Part shown: positions 9,570 to 18,535 of the stretch, in pieces | Layout of the letters: each line of letters starts with the position of its first letter | Position numbering within the stretch: the first letter of the stretch is position 1 | Source of the DNA: Streptomyces scopuliridis RB72 | Lineage (GTDB): Bacteria > Actinomycetota > Actinomycetes > Streptomycetales > Streptomycetaceae | Direction of reading: 5' to 3' | Length of the DNA stretch: 64,000 bases | Assembly: GCF_000718095.1 (NCBI RefSeq) | Contig: NZ_JOEI01000018.1 | Location: 62,001 to 126,000, forward strand | Position numbers and translations under genes: made by a program | The notes under the pieces: model-generated | The model's database searches: none | The model's input: only the letters and a program-made list of their open reading frames with translations | Told to the model about the DNA's origin: nothing

Positions 9570-9743
9570 GTGTCTGTGTCTTTCGTTGCCGTGCGTGTGC
9601 CGCACGCGCCGCTGGCGCGGGGGTGCCGTCCGCGTGGGTGCCGGGCGCCGGCGCGGCGGGTGCATGGGCGACGGGTGCGGTACGTGATCGGCGATGAGCC
9701 GGGGCAGGTCAACGGGATGCGATGGCGCGGGGCCGCGCGTTAG
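9570..9743 (+). CDS. trpM: Probable tryptophan biosynthesis modulator, TrpM-like
   Basis: A small basic protein of about 57 aa with the string GCRPRGCRAPARRVHG followed by RYVIGDEPGQVNGMRWR. Position is the main evidence: streptomycetes carry a short gene, trpM (trpX), between trpC and trpB that modulates Trp biosynthesis. The RVHGRRVRYVIGDEPGQ segment looks constrained and unlike shadow sequence. GTG 9570 follows trpC closely; GTG 9576 or 9588 are alternatives. The match to TrpM is from memory of the locus, not from an alignment. Confidence 0.6.
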   Translation: MSVSFVAVRVPHAPLARGCRPRGCRAPARRVHGRRVRYVIGDEPGQVNGMRWRGAAR

Positions 9744-9813
9744 GCGTGGCCTTTGCGGTGCGGTGTCCGCGGGTTGTGTGTGCGGTGCCGCGCTGTGTGC
9801 GGGCGCGTTGTGG

Positions 9814-9962
9814 GTGCGGTGACTGTGCGTTGTGCGGTGCCGTGCCTGGGGTGCGGTGACTGTGCGTTGTGCGGTGCCGCGCCTGGGGTGCGGTGACTGT
9901 GCGTTGTGCGGTGCCGCGCCTGGGGTGCGGTGACTGTGCGTTGTGCGTACGGTGCCGTGCCT
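9814..9962. repeat. 37-bp tandem repeat (about 4 copies) upstream of trpB
   Basis: Copies begin at 9814, 9851, 9888 and 9925. Each starts GTGCGGTGACTGTGCGTTGT and ends with GCCTGGG. Copies 2 and 3 are identical, copy 1 differs by one base, and copy 4 carries a 4-base TACG insertion. Degenerate related sequence extends back to about 9757. The plus strand is strongly G/T biased. With no spacers it is a minisatellite, not a CRISPR. Confidence 0.93.
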
Positions 9963-10164
9963 CCGTGGCCGGTTCCTGGACTGCGCAGTGTCCATATGCG
10001 GCTCCGCCGCGTGGTCACCGCGCTTCGCGCGAGCTGCGACGCTTTACGTCCAGAAACCGGCCACTGCGGCCCGTCCCCTCGCGTCCGTTGCCGGGTGCCG
10101 GGGGTGCCTCGCTCTGGCGCATACGGTGAATCCCGTCTGCCGCTCTCCGAGGAGTCGTTCGTCG
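9963..10164. other. Leader region of trpB, no gene seen
   Basis: The 200 bp between the tandem repeat and trpB hold no convincing ORF. A short GCGGCTCCGCCGC palindrome is present near 10000, and a TACGGT element near 10131 could be a -10 box. Together with the repeat, trpB is separated from the trpM stop by about 420 bp. Confidence 0.4.
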
Positions 10165-11400
10165 ATGTCCGAGTTTTTTGTTCCTGACCCTGACGGTCAT
10201 GTGCCCAGCGCCGAAGGGTACTTCGGTGCCTTCGGCGGCAAGTTCATTCCCGAGGCGCTCGTCGCCGCCGTCGACGAGGTCGCCGTCGAGTACGAGAAGG
10301 CCAAGGGCGACCCCGCCTTCGCCGCCGAGCTCGATGACCTCCTGGTCCACTACACCGGGCGCCCCAGCGCGCTGACCGATGTCCCGCGGTTCGCCGAGCA
10401 CGCCGGTGGCGCTCGGGTGTTCCTCAAGCGGGAGGATCTGAACCACACCGGCTCCCACAAGATCAACAATGTGCTGGGGCAGGCATTGCTGACGAAGCGG
10501 ATGGGCAAGACCCGGGTCATCGCCGAGACCGGGGCCGGGCAGCACGGCGTTGCGACCGCGACCGCCTGTGCGTTGTTCGGGCTCGAATGCACCATCTATA
10601 TGGGGGAGATCGACACCGAGCGCCAGGCCCTGAACGTGGCCCGGATGCGGATGCTCGGTGCCGAGGTCGTGCCCGTGAAGTCCGGGAGCCGGACGCTGAA
10701 GGACGCCATCAACGAGGCGTTCCGCGACTGGGTCGCCAATGTGGACCGTACGCACTATCTGTTCGGGACGGTCGCGGGACCGCACCCCTTCCCCGCGATG
10801 GTGCGGGACTTCCACCGGGTCATCGGCGTCGAGGCACGGCGGCAGATCCTGGAGCGGGCCGGGCGGTTGCCCGATGCCGCGGTGGCGTGTGTGGGGGGCG
10901 GGTCCAACGCGATCGGGCTCTTCCACGCGTTCATCCCCGACGCGGGCGTGCGGCTGGTGGGCTGTGAGCCGGCCGGGCACGGGATCGGGACGGGCGAGCA
11001 CGCCGCCACCCTGACCGCGGGCGAGCCCGGCATCCTGCACGGGTCGCGGTCGTACGTCCTCCAGGACGAGGAGGGCCAGATCACCGAGCCGTACTCGATC
11101 TCGGCCGGTCTCGACTATCCCGGCATCGGCCCCGAGCACGCGTATCTCAAGGACAGCGGGCGCGGGGAGTACCGGGCGGTGACCGATGACGACGCGATGC
11201 GGGCGCTGCTGCTGCTGTCGCGTACGGAGGGCATCATTCCGGCGATCGAGAGCGCGCACGCGCTGGCCGGTGCCCTGGAGGTGGGGCGGGAGCTGGGCGA
11301 GGACGGGCTGATCATCGTCAACCTGTCCGGGCGTGGCGACAAGGACATGGACACGGCCGCCCGCTACTTCGGGCTGTACGACGGGGAGGGCACCAAGTGA
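10165..11400 (+). CDS. trpB: Tryptophan synthase beta subunit
   Basis: TrpB (411 aa) joins indole and serine with PLP. The PLP lysine is K99 in [10 protein letters not shown], the phosphate-binding loop is [10 protein letters not shown], and [13 protein letters not shown] is the substrate Glu region. ATG 10165 fits the family start ([14 protein letters not shown]) and has GAGGAG upstream. The frame is open back to 9943 through repeat-derived sequence, which is not part of the protein. Its stop overlaps the trpA start by 4 bp. Confidence 0.98.
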   Translation: MSEFFVPDPDGHVPSAEGYFGAFGGKFIPEALVAAVDEVAVEYEKAKGDPAFAAELDDLLVHYTGRPSALTDVPRFAEHAGGARVFLKREDLNHTGSHKINNVLGQALLTKRMGKTRVIAETGAGQHGVATATACALFGLECTIYMGEIDTERQALNVARMRMLGAEVVPVKSGSRTLKDAINEAFRDWVANVDRTHYLFGTVAGPHPFPAMVRDFHRVIGVEARRQILERAGRLPDAAVACVGGGSNAIGLFHAFIPDAGVRLVGCEPAGHGIGTGEHAATLTAGEPGILHGSRSYVLQDEEGQITEPYSISAGLDYPGIGPEHAYLKDSGRGEYRAVTDDDAMRALLLLSRTEGIIPAIESAHALAGALEVGRELGEDGLIIVNLSGRGDKDMDTAARYFGLYDGEGTK

Positions 11401-12209
11401 GCGGGAACATCCAGCTGCTGAGTGACACGCTCGCGGCGGCGAAGGCCGAGAACCGCGCCGCGCTGATCGCCTATCTTCCCGCCGGGTTCCCGTCGGTGGA
11501 CGGCGGGATCGCGGCTGTGAAGGCCGTCTTCGACGGGGGCGCGGACGTGGTCGAGGTGGGGCTGCCGCACAGCGACCCGGTGCTCGACGGGCCCGTCATC
11601 CAGACCGCCGACGACATCGCGCTGCGGGGCGGGGTGAAGATCGCGGATGTGATGCGTACGGTCCGCGAGGCGTACGAGGCGACCGGTAAGCCGGTGCTCG
11701 TGATGACGTACTGGAATCCGATCGACCGGTACGGGATCGAGCGGTTCACCGCCGAGCTGGCCGAGGCGGGCGGCGCCGGGTGCATTCTGCCGGATCTGCC
11801 CGTGCAGGAGTCCGAGCTGTGGCGTGAGCACGCCGAGAAGCACGGGCTGGCGACCGTGTTCGTGGTGGCTCCGAGCAGCAAGGACGAGCGGCTGGCGAAG
11901 ATCACGGCGGCGGGCAGTGGCTTCGTGTACGCGGCGTCGCTGATGGGCGTCACCGGTACGCGTGCTTCGGTGGGCCTGGAGGCCAGGAATCTGGTGGGGC
12001 GTACGCGCGCCACGACCGCGCTGCCGGTCTGTGTCGGGCTCGGGGTGTCCAACGCCGAGCAGGCGGCCGAGGTCGCCGGATTCGCGGACGGTGTGATCGT
12101 CGGGTCCGCGTTCGTGAAGCGGATGCTGGACGCGGCGGACGAGGTGGCGGGGCTGGCCGCGGTGCGCGCGCTCGCGGGTGAGCTGGCCGAGGGCGTTCGC
12201 AAGCGCTGA
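11397..12209 (+). CDS. trpA: Tryptophan synthase alpha subunit
   Basis: TrpA (270 aa) cleaves indole-3-glycerol phosphate and channels indole to TrpB. The catalytic Glu and Asp are in [19 protein letters not shown], and phosphate-binding motifs are ASLMGVTG and GLGVSNAEQ. Its GTG start sits in a GTGA overlap with the trpB stop, giving coupled translation. A strong terminator follows. Confidence 0.98.
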   Translation: MSGNIQLLSDTLAAAKAENRAALIAYLPAGFPSVDGGIAAVKAVFDGGADVVEVGLPHSDPVLDGPVIQTADDIALRGGVKIADVMRTVREAYEATGKPVLVMTYWNPIDRYGIERFTAELAEAGGAGCILPDLPVQESELWREHAEKHGLATVFVVAPSSKDERLAKITAAGSGFVYAASLMGVTGTRASVGLEARNLVGRTRATTALPVCVGLGVSNAEQAAEVAGFADGVIVGSAFVKRMLDAADEVAGLAAVRALAGELAEGVRKR

Positions 12210-12241
12210 CGGGCGACCTCACCCGTACGGGTGGACCTGGG

Positions 12242-12271
12242 ACCGGGGAGGTGCGTAGGCGCCTCCCCGGT
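12242..12271 (+). terminator. Strong hairpin after trpA
   Basis: A 13-bp stem (ACCGGGGAGGTGC with its complement, one G-T pair) and a 4-nt loop, followed by a weakly T-rich stretch. It closes the trp unit 33 bp after the trpA stop. Confidence 0.85.
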
Positions 12272-12285
12272 TCGTTGCTGTGGGC

Positions 12286-13152
12286 GTGAGCGAGAAGAAC
12301 CGTGAGGAAAAGCGGAGCGCGAGAGAGCGGCTCCAGCAGGAACGTGCGGCGGACAGGACGCGGGAGAAGCGCCGGCGGACCCTCGTCGTCTCCGCGGCGG
12401 TGGTCGGGGTCCTCGGCCTGGTCGCGGTGGTCGGGCTGGTCGTCGCGAATGTCGGCAAGGACAAGGCCGACAGCGCGGGCGGGCCGGTCAGCGCGCCGTC
12501 GGGGCTGACGGGCAAGGACGATCTGGCGATCCCCGTGGGAGCGACGGACGCGCCGTCCACGCTCACGGTGTGGGAGGACTTCCGCTGCCCGGCCTGCGCC
12601 CAGTTCGAGAACGGCTTCAGGAGCACGATCCAGGAGCTGGAGAAGGCCGGGGAGCTCAAGGTCGAGTACCACCTCGCCACGATCATCGACGGCAATATGG
12701 GCGGTACGGGCTCGCTGCGCGCGGCCAACGCGGCGGCGTGCGCGCAGGACGCCGGCCAGTTCGCCCCGTACCACGATGTGCTCTACCAGAACCAGCCGGC
12801 GGAGACGGACGACGCCTTCGCCAAGAACAGCCATCTGCTGGATCTGGCGGGCAAGGTCGACGGGCTGGAGTCCGCGCCCGGCTTCCGGGAGTGCGTCGAC
12901 GGCGGCAAGCACGACGACTGGGTGAACAAGTCCGCCGAGGCGTTCCGCACGGGTGGTTTCTCCGGGACGCCGACCGTGCTGCTCAACGGTGAGTCGGTCT
13001 TCCCGAAGAAGGGCAACGAGAACATCACGCCCGACAGCCTGAAGAAGTGGGTCAGGGAGGCCAACAAGGGCAAGAAGGCGGGCTCGACCACGCCGTCCGC
13101 GCCCTCCTCGATCCCGGTCGAATCGACGCCCGCGGGGACCCCGCCGGCCTGA
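12286..13152 (+). CDS. Membrane-anchored DsbA-family thioredoxin-like protein
   Basis: A 288-aa protein with a charged cytosolic N-terminus, one transmembrane helix (about residues 33-55) and an extracytoplasmic thioredoxin_4/DsbA domain. The active site is CPAC (C101/C104) in WEDFRCPACAQFE, and the cis-Pro loop is GTPTVLL. A Pro/Ser/Thr-rich tail ends the protein. It probably forms or rearranges disulfides in exported proteins. GTG 12286 (MSEKN) is preferred over GTG 12280. lgt, another envelope gene, is next, separated by a terminator. Confidence 0.9.
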   Translation: MSEKNREEKRSARERLQQERAADRTREKRRRTLVVSAAVVGVLGLVAVVGLVVANVGKDKADSAGGPVSAPSGLTGKDDLAIPVGATDAPSTLTVWEDFRCPACAQFENGFRSTIQELEKAGELKVEYHLATIIDGNMGGTGSLRAANAAACAQDAGQFAPYHDVLYQNQPAETDDAFAKNSHLLDLAGKVDGLESAPGFRECVDGGKHDDWVNKSAEAFRTGGFSGTPTVLLNGESVFPKKGNENITPDSLKKWVREANKGKKAGSTTPSAPSSIPVESTPAGTPPA

Positions 13153-13169
13153 GCTCGTTATGCAGAAGT

Positions 13170-13202
13170 TGCCGGGCGGGTTGCCGTAGGTCCCGCCCGG
13201 CA
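13170..13202 (+). terminator. Hairpin between the DsbA-like gene and lgt
   Basis: TGCCGGGCGGG and its exact complement form an 11-bp stem with an 11-nt loop. A TAGCGT (-10-like) at 13206-13211 immediately follows and may drive lgt. Confidence 0.8.
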
Positions 13203-13221
13203 CTGTAGCGTCGGTTCTGCC

Positions 13222-14196
13222 ATGGACCTTGCATACATTCCCAGCCCGTCGACCGGAGTGCTCCATCTCGGACCGCTCCCGCTGCGCGGCTATGCCTTCG
13301 CCATTCTCGTCGGGCTGTTCGTCGCCCTCTGGATCGTCAACCGGCGTTGGGTCGCTCGCGGCGGCAAGCCGGGAACGACCACGGACATCGCCGTCTGGGC
13401 CGTACCGTTCGGTCTGCTCGGCGGCCGGCTGTACCACGTCATCACCGACTACGAGCTGTACTTCGGTGAGGGGCGCAACTGGGTCGACGCCTTCAAGATC
13501 TGGGAAGGCGGCCTCGGCATCTGGGGCGCGGTGGCGCTGGGCGCGGTGGGCGCGTGGATCGGCTGCCGCCGCCGGGGGATCGCGCTTCCGCCGTACGCCG
13601 ACGCGCTGGCCCCGGGCCTCGCCATCGCCCAGGCCTTCGGACGCTGGGGAAACTGGTTCAACCAGGAGCTGTACGGCAAGCCGACCGATCTGCCGTGGGC
13701 GCTGAAGATCAGCGAGGGCCCCAACCGGGAGGCCGGTCTCTACCACCCGACGTTCCTGTACGAGTCCCTGTGGTGCCTCGGCGTCGCTGCCCTGGTCATC
13801 TGGGCCGAGCGTCGCTTCAGGCTCGGACACGGACGGGTCTTCGCGCTCTATGTCGCGGCGTACTGCGCGGGCCGCGCCTGGATCGAGTACATGCGGGTCG
13901 ACGAGGCGCACCACATCCTGGGCCTCCGGCTCAATCTGTGGACCGCGATGATCATCTTCGTCCTCGCCGTGGTCTATCTGGTGATCTCCAGCAAGGTGCG
14001 GCCCGGCCGCGAGGAGATCGTGGAACCGGAGAAGGACGCCGCCGTCCCGGCGAAGGACGCCGACGCCTCCGAGAAGGACGCCGACGCCTCCGAGAAAGAC
14101 GCCGAGGAATCCGCTGGGACTGACTCCGGTGAGGCCGTGGTGACCGCCGAGAAGACGGAGGATCCGGTCTCCGGAGCGGCCAAGGACGGGCACTGA
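13222..14196 (+). CDS. lgt: Prolipoprotein diacylglyceryl transferase
   Basis: Lgt (324 aa) transfers diacylglycerol to the lipobox Cys of prolipoproteins in the membrane. Seven hydrophobic segments, the signature GRWGNWFNQELYG and the KIWEGGLGIWG motif are present. Family members usually end after the last helix. Here about 55 extra residues form an acidic tail with repeats of the heptad DADASEK, encoded by near-identical DNA repeats (about 14050-14105). The tail is probably disordered. The gene converges on the CitE-like gene. Confidence 0.97.
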   Translation: MDLAYIPSPSTGVLHLGPLPLRGYAFAILVGLFVALWIVNRRWVARGGKPGTTTDIAVWAVPFGLLGGRLYHVITDYELYFGEGRNWVDAFKIWEGGLGIWGAVALGAVGAWIGCRRRGIALPPYADALAPGLAIAQAFGRWGNWFNQELYGKPTDLPWALKISEGPNREAGLYHPTFLYESLWCLGVAALVIWAERRFRLGHGRVFALYVAAYCAGRAWIEYMRVDEAHHILGLRLNLWTAMIIFVLAVVYLVISSKVRPGREEIVEPEKDAAVPAKDADASEKDADASEKDAEESAGTDSGEAVVTAEKTEDPVSGAAKDGH

Positions 14197-14209
14197 GCCC
14201 ACCGGCTCA
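14194..14209. terminator. Bidirectional hairpin spanning both stop codons
   Basis: TGAGCC-CACC-GGCTCA: a 6-bp stem whose two arms begin with the stop codons of lgt (plus strand) and the CitE-like gene (minus strand). Confidence 0.5.
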
Positions 14210-15001
14210 CCGGCGGCTCGCCAGCGACAGCGTCCTGCGGGCCGCCGCCACGATCGCCGCGTCCACGAAACGGCCGTCCGGCAGCGCGTGCGCTCCCGCG
14301 TCGGCCGCCGCCGCCTCGATGATCTCCTCGGCCTCGACGATCTCCCGGGCGGTGGGCAGATACGCCCGCTCGATCACCGGCAGCTGGCGCGGGTGGATCG
14401 CCGCCCTGCCGACGAGCCCCAGCGCCCTGCCGTGGCGGCAGGACGCCGCGAGGCCGTCCAGGTCCTGTACGTCGGGGTAGACCGACTGGGCGGGCGGTGC
14501 CAGGCCCGCCGCGCGGGCCGCGACCACGGCCCGGCTGCGTGACCAGTCCAGGCCCGCGTCGTCCCGTACCCCCAGATCGGCGCGGAGATCCGCCTCGCCC
14601 AGGGCGATGCCATGGACCGCCGGGTGGGCGGTGGCGATGGCGTGGGCGTGTTCCACGGCGAGGGCCGATTCGAGCAGCGCGTAGAGCGCGACATCGGGCG
14701 CGCGCGACGCGACGCGGTGGATGTCCGAGGCGTGGCCGACCTTGGGAACGCGCAGCCCGGAGAGGCCCGGGAGGCCGGCCAGCGACGGCAGGTCCCGTTC
14801 GTCGGCGATCCGGACATGGACCGGGATCTCGTGGGGGGACGCGAGGAACTCGGCGGTGGCGGCGCGCGCGTACTCCTTGCGGTCCGGCGCCACCGCGTCC
14901 TCCAGGTCGACGATCACCACGTCCGCGCCACAGGACAGCGCCTTCGCCATCACCTCAGGACGGTCCCCGGGCGCATAGAGCCAGGTGAGCGGGGCCGTCA
15001 C
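14207..15001 (-). CDS. HpcH/HpaI (CitE-like) CoA-ester lyase
   Basis: A 264-aa TIM-barrel lyase of the citrate lyase beta / malyl-CoA lyase type, which cleaves (or makes) 3-hydroxyacyl-CoA such as malyl- or citramalyl-CoA. Motifs: LYAPGDRPEVMAKAL (CoA-binding Arg), VDLEDAVAPDRKEYAR (catalytic Asp and Glu), LPGLSGLRVPKV, GIALGEADLRADLG, and AIHPRQ near the C-terminus. It lacks citrate lyase alpha and gamma partners. It is the last gene of the seven-gene operon, overlapping the CoA-transferase by 4 bp. A pairing of CoA activation then cleavage is likely. Confidence 0.9.
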   Translation of the reverse strand: MTAPLTWLYAPGDRPEVMAKALSCGADVVIVDLEDAVAPDRKEYARAATAEFLASPHEIPVHVRIADERDLPSLAGLPGLSGLRVPKVGHASDIHRVASRAPDVALYALLESALAVEHAHAIATAHPAVHGIALGEADLRADLGVRDDAGLDWSRSRAVVAARAAGLAPPAQSVYPDVQDLDGLAASCRHGRALGLVGRAAIHPRQLPVIERAYLPTAREIVEAEEIIEAAAADAGAHALPDGRFVDAAIVAAARRTLSLASRR

Positions 15002-16254
15002 AGCGCGCCGGCCGAGCGGAGGGCAGCGATCTCGGGCCGCGACAGGCCCAGCTCGGCCAGGACGGTGTCGGTGTCCGCACCGTGCGGGCGGCCCGCCCAG
15101 CGGATGGCACCGGGGGTCTCGGAGAGCCGGAAGAGGACGTTCTGCATCCTGAGGGGCCCCAGCTCCGGGTCGGGGACCTCGGTGACGGTGTCCAGGGCCC
15201 GGTACTGGGGGTCCGCCATGACCTCCCGGATGTCGTAGACGGGCGCGACCGCCGCCTCGGCCTTCTCGAACGCGGCCATGGCCTCCTCACGGGTGTGCCG
15301 GGCCATCCAGTCGCCGACGGCGCCGTCCAGCACGTCCGCGTGGTCCGCGCGCCCGCTGCCAGTGGTGAACCACGGCTCGTCGATCAGCTCAGGGCGGCCC
15401 ACCAGGCGCATCACGCGCTCCGCGATGGACTGCGCGGAGGTCGAGACCGCCAGCCAGGAGCCGTCGGCCGTGCGGTACGTATTGCGCGGCGCGTTGTTAC
15501 GGGAGCGGTTGCCGGTGCGTGGCTGTACGTAGCCGAGCTGGTCGTACCAGAGCGGCTGCGGCCCGAGGACGGTCAGGATCGGCTCGATGATCGCCAGATC
15601 CACCACCTGGCCACGGTCCGTGACGGCCCGGCCGCTGAGCGCCGTCATCACCGCGTACGCCGTGGCCAGCGCGGCGATCGAGTCGGCCAGCCCGAAGGGC
15701 GGCAGCGTGGGCGGCCCGTCCGGCTCGCCGGTGACGGCGGCGAACCCGCTCATCGCCTCGGCGAGCGTGCCGAACCCCGGGCGGTGGGAGTACGGGCCGA
15801 ACTGTCCGAAGCCTGTCACCCGGGTCAGGACGAGCCGGGGGTTGGCGGCGGACAGTTCGTCCCAGCCGAGGCCCCATTTCTCCAGGGTGCCCGGCCGGAA
15901 GTTCTCGATGATCACATCCGCTCCGGCGGCGAGCCGGAGCAGCAGATCACGGCCGCCCGGGGTGGAGAGATCGAGGGTGATGGGGCGCTTGTTGCGGCCG
16001 AGCAGCTTCCACCACAGGCCCACGCCGTCCTTCGAGGGGCCGTGGCCGCGCGACGGGTCGGGGCGGGTGGGGTGCTCGACCTTGATCACCTCGGCGCCGA
16101 AGTCACCGAGCATGGTGGCGGCGAGCGGGCCCGCGAAGAGCGTGGCGAGATCGAGGACGCGCAGCCCGGCGAGCGGCGGGGCGGGCTGGTCGGGTGCGGG
16201 CCGCTGAGGGGCGGGGCCGCTGGGGGCGGGGTCGTTGCAGGCGGGCGCGGTCAT
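14998..16254 (-). CDS. CaiB/BaiF family class III CoA-transferase
   Basis: A 418-aa formyl-CoA-transferase-type enzyme that moves CoA from an acyl-CoA donor to a carboxylic acid. N-terminal LAGLRVLDLATLFAGPLAATMLGDFGAEVIKVE is the family signature. The Asp nucleophile expected about residue 165-175 is not obvious by eye, but FGTLAEAMSGFAAVTGEPDGPP matches the conserved active-site region. It overlaps the kinase upstream and the CoA-ester lyase downstream, 4 bp each. The substrate is unknown; malate, citramalate and mesaconate-type acids are candidates given the lyase. Confidence 0.9.
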   Translation of the reverse strand: MTAPACNDPAPSGPAPQRPAPDQPAPPLAGLRVLDLATLFAGPLAATMLGDFGAEVIKVEHPTRPDPSRGHGPSKDGVGLWWKLLGRNKRPITLDLSTPGGRDLLLRLAAGADVIIENFRPGTLEKWGLGWDELSAANPRLVLTRVTGFGQFGPYSHRPGFGTLAEAMSGFAAVTGEPDGPPTLPPFGLADSIAALATAYAVMTALSGRAVTDRGQVVDLAIIEPILTVLGPQPLWYDQLGYVQPRTGNRSRNNAPRNTYRTADGSWLAVSTSAQSIAERVMRLVGRPELIDEPWFTTGSGRADHADVLDGAVGDWMARHTREEAMAAFEKAEAAVAPVYDIREVMADPQYRALDTVTEVPDPELGPLRMQNVLFRLSETPGAIRWAGRPHGADTDTVLAELGLSRPEIAALRSAGAL

Positions 16255-17135
16255 CGGACCTCGATCTCGGTGCGGTACGGCATGGACGTGGACGCCCCGG
16301 GGCGCCGCACGCAGAGCGCGGCGGCGGCCGACGCCCAGCGCATCGCCTCGGGCATGGGGCGGCCCTCGCAGAGCGCGACGGTGAGGGCGCCCACATAGGT
16401 GTCGCCGGCGCCGGTGGTGTCCACGGCGGAGACCCGGGGCGCGGTCACGGTGACGGGCGCCGCGTCACGGGCCGCGTACAGACTCCCCGCCGCTCCCATG
16501 GTGATCACGACCTCGGGGACCTGCCGGAGCAGGGCCTCGGCCGCTCCGCGCGGGGCGGCGATCCCGGTGAGGGTGGCCGCCTCGTGCTCGTTGGGGACCA
16601 GCAGATCGACGGCGGCGAGGAGTTCCGGCGGCAGGGGCTGGGCGGGCGCCGGGGTGAGGACGGTACGTACGGAGTGCCGGCGCGCCGCCTCCGCTCCCTC
16701 CAGCACGGCGCTCAGCGGAAGTTCGAGCTGGAGGAGCAGGGCGTCGGCGGCGGCGATCACGGTCTCGTCGCCGGGGCCGAGCCCGCTGACCGTACCGTTC
16801 GCCCCCGGGATGACGACGATCGCGTTGCGGCCCTGGTCGTCGACGACGATATGGGCGGTGCCCGAGGCACCCTCGTCGGTGCGCAGGAGATCCGTGTCGA
16901 CCCCGGAGGCTTCGAGGGTGTGCCGCAGCAGTTCTCCGTACTCGTCCGCGCCGACCGCGCCGATCATCGCGACCTCACCGCCCGCGCGGGCGGCGGCGAC
17001 GGCCTGATTGGCGCCCTTGCCGCCGGGGATCGTGCGGAACTCCCGTCCGGTCACGGTCTCCCCGTGCTTCGGGGCGTGCGCGACATACACGACGAGATCC
17101 ATATTGGCGCTGCCGAGCACCACGATGCCGCTCAT
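16251..17135 (-). CDS. PfkB/ribokinase-family sugar kinase
   Basis: A 294-aa kinase of the ribokinase fold. PfkB signature 1 is in RTIPGGKGANQAVAAARAG; signature 2, with the catalytic Asp, is in VDTTGAGDTYVGALTVAL. The N-terminus VVLGSANMDLVVYVAHAPKHGETV is close to ribokinase proper. The start ATG is in a 4-bp overlap with the ADP-ribosylglycohydrolase upstream; the open frame continues upstream but is non-coding. Phosphorylation of ribose released by the neighbouring hydrolases is an attractive inference. Another pentose or nucleoside substrate is possible. Confidence 0.9.
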   Translation of the reverse strand: MSGIVVLGSANMDLVVYVAHAPKHGETVTGREFRTIPGGKGANQAVAAARAGGEVAMIGAVGADEYGELLRHTLEASGVDTDLLRTDEGASGTAHIVVDDQGRNAIVVIPGANGTVSGLGPGDETVIAAADALLLQLELPLSAVLEGAEAARRHSVRTVLTPAPAQPLPPELLAAVDLLVPNEHEAATLTGIAAPRGAAEALLRQVPEVVITMGAAGSLYAARDAAPVTVTAPRVSAVDTTGAGDTYVGALTVALCEGRPMPEAMRWASAAAALCVRRPGASTSMPYRTEIEVR

Positions 17136-18535
17136 GTGCGACGCGCCTCCTTCTGGGGTTCCTGCCCGGCCGGGCCGTGGGTCACGGCGCGGGTCAGTTC
17201 GGCGAGGGTGTCGAAGCCGGTGCCGTCGAACCCGGCGACGGAGGTGGCGAGCCGGTTCTTGAGCGGGGCGGTCCAGTGTTCCGGCAGCCTGGCCGGATGA
17301 CCGGCCAGCAGTCCGGCGACGGAACCGGCCGTCGCGCCGTTCGAGTCGGTGTCCCAGCCTCCGGACACCGCACGGCAGATGGAGCCGCCGAAGTCGCCGT
17401 CCGCGTGGGTCAGCGCGGCGGCCAGCAGCGCGGCGTTGGGCAGGACATGGACCCAGTGATAGTGGCCGTAGGCGGCGTGGAGCGCGTCGGCCACGGTCTC
17501 GAAGTCCCGGTGCGCGCGGGCGGATTCGATCCCGAAGGCGACCGCTTCGGCGAGTCGGGAGCGCGGCGGTACGACGGACAGCCCGGCCCGCAGACAGCCG
17601 TGCACCTCGTCGGTCCGGGCCGCGGCGGCGATGACGGCCGCGACGAACATCGCTCCGTACACCCCGTTCGCCGTATGAGTGAGCGTCGCCTCCCGGTGCG
17701 CCTGTGCGGCGGCGGCCGCCGGGTCGCCGGGGTTCGTCCAGCCGTGGACGTCGGCGCGGATGGCCGCCCCGATCCACTCCCGGAACGGATTGCGGTACCG
17801 GGCGGTCTCCGGCGGCTCGATCCCGGCGAGCAGATTGCGGTACGCGACGCGCTCGGCGGTGAACGTACGCCCGGCCGGCAGCTCGTCCAGCCAGAGCCGC
17901 GCGACATCGGCGGTGGTGAAAGCGCGGCCGTGGCGCCGGAGCAGAAGCACCGTGAGCAAGGGGTAGTTGAGATCGTCGTCCTCGGGCATCCCGTCGATGT
18001 TCTCGGCGAGCGAGGTCGGCGCCGAGCGGCGGTTCCACGGGTACGCGGCGGCGAGCTCGTCCGGCACCCCCTCGGCCGTGAACCAGGTGCGCAGCGGCCA
18101 GTTGCCGGTGGCGCGGGCGAGGGCCCGGATTCCGGAGAGGGGCAGCTTCTCGACGGGTTTGCCCAGCAGACAGCCCACGGCCCGGCCGAGCCAGGCGGCG
18201 TGCAGCCGGGGGACGGAGAGGGCGGGCGACGGCTCGGCCGGGGTGTCCGGCCAGGAGGGGCACGCGGCCCTGATCGCGGGCAGATCCGTCGGTTCTCTCT
18301 CCGTCGGCGGCGTGGGCAGCAGGGCCAGTTCGTTCAGCAACTCACCGGCGAGTGCGCGTAGTTGCGGCGTGGCCGGTACGGGGGAGGCGCCCGCGCGGTC
18401 CGGGGCGGGCAGGCCGCCCGCCGCGTGCCAGCGGTCGGCGATCCGGGTCGCGTCCCGGCCGTCCTGCGCGGCCTGGCGCAGTTCATGGCCGATCAGATCC
18501 TCGGGCTGCACCCAGGTGAGACGCAGGTCGGTCAT
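17132..18535 (-). CDS. ADP-ribosylglycohydrolase family protein (paralogue 1, large)
   Basis: A 467-aa protein with an N-terminal region of about 150 residues, LTWVQPEDLIGHELRQA onward, then an ADP-ribosylglycohydrolase (DraG) all-helical domain. The first metal motif, usually GDALG, reads VGCLLGKPVE, with Cys in place of Asp. The middle motif is PEDDDLNYPLL, and the last is SGGWDTDSNGATAGS with both aspartates kept. The Cys variant resembles a subfamily of uncharacterised DraG-like hydrolases, so it may act on another ribosyl substrate. It overlaps both neighbours by 4 bp. Confidence 0.88.
   Translation of the reverse strand: MTDLRLTWVQPEDLIGHELRQAAQDGRDATRIADRWHAAGGLPAPDRAGASPVPATPQLRALAGELLNELALLPTPPTEREPTDLPAIRAACPSWPDTPAEPSPALSVPRLHAAWLGRAVGCLLGKPVEKLPLSGIRALARATGNWPLRTWFTAEGVPDELAAAYPWNRRSAPTSLAENIDGMPEDDDLNYPLLTVLLLRRHGRAFTTADVARLWLDELPAGRTFTAERVAYRNLLAGIEPPETARYRNPFREWIGAAIRADVHGWTNPGDPAAAAAQAHREATLTHTANGVYGAMFVAAVIAAAARTDEVHGCLRAGLSVVPPRSRLAEAVAFGIESARAHRDFETVADALHAAYGHYHWVHVLPNAALLAAALTHADGDFGGSICRAVSGGWDTDSNGATAGSVAGLLAGHPARLPEHWTAPLKNRLATSVAGFDGTGFDTLAELTRAVTHGPAGQEPQKEARRT

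Noticed and set aside
9814..9962. 37-bp repeats as a CRISPR array
   Set aside because: The repeats are directly abutted with no spacers, and no cas genes are present.
9306..10018. Antisense frames across the trpC-trpB gap with His/Thr/Ala-rich repeats
   Set aside because: The repeats derive from the 37-bp DNA repeat read in reverse; no start signal and no conserved sequence.
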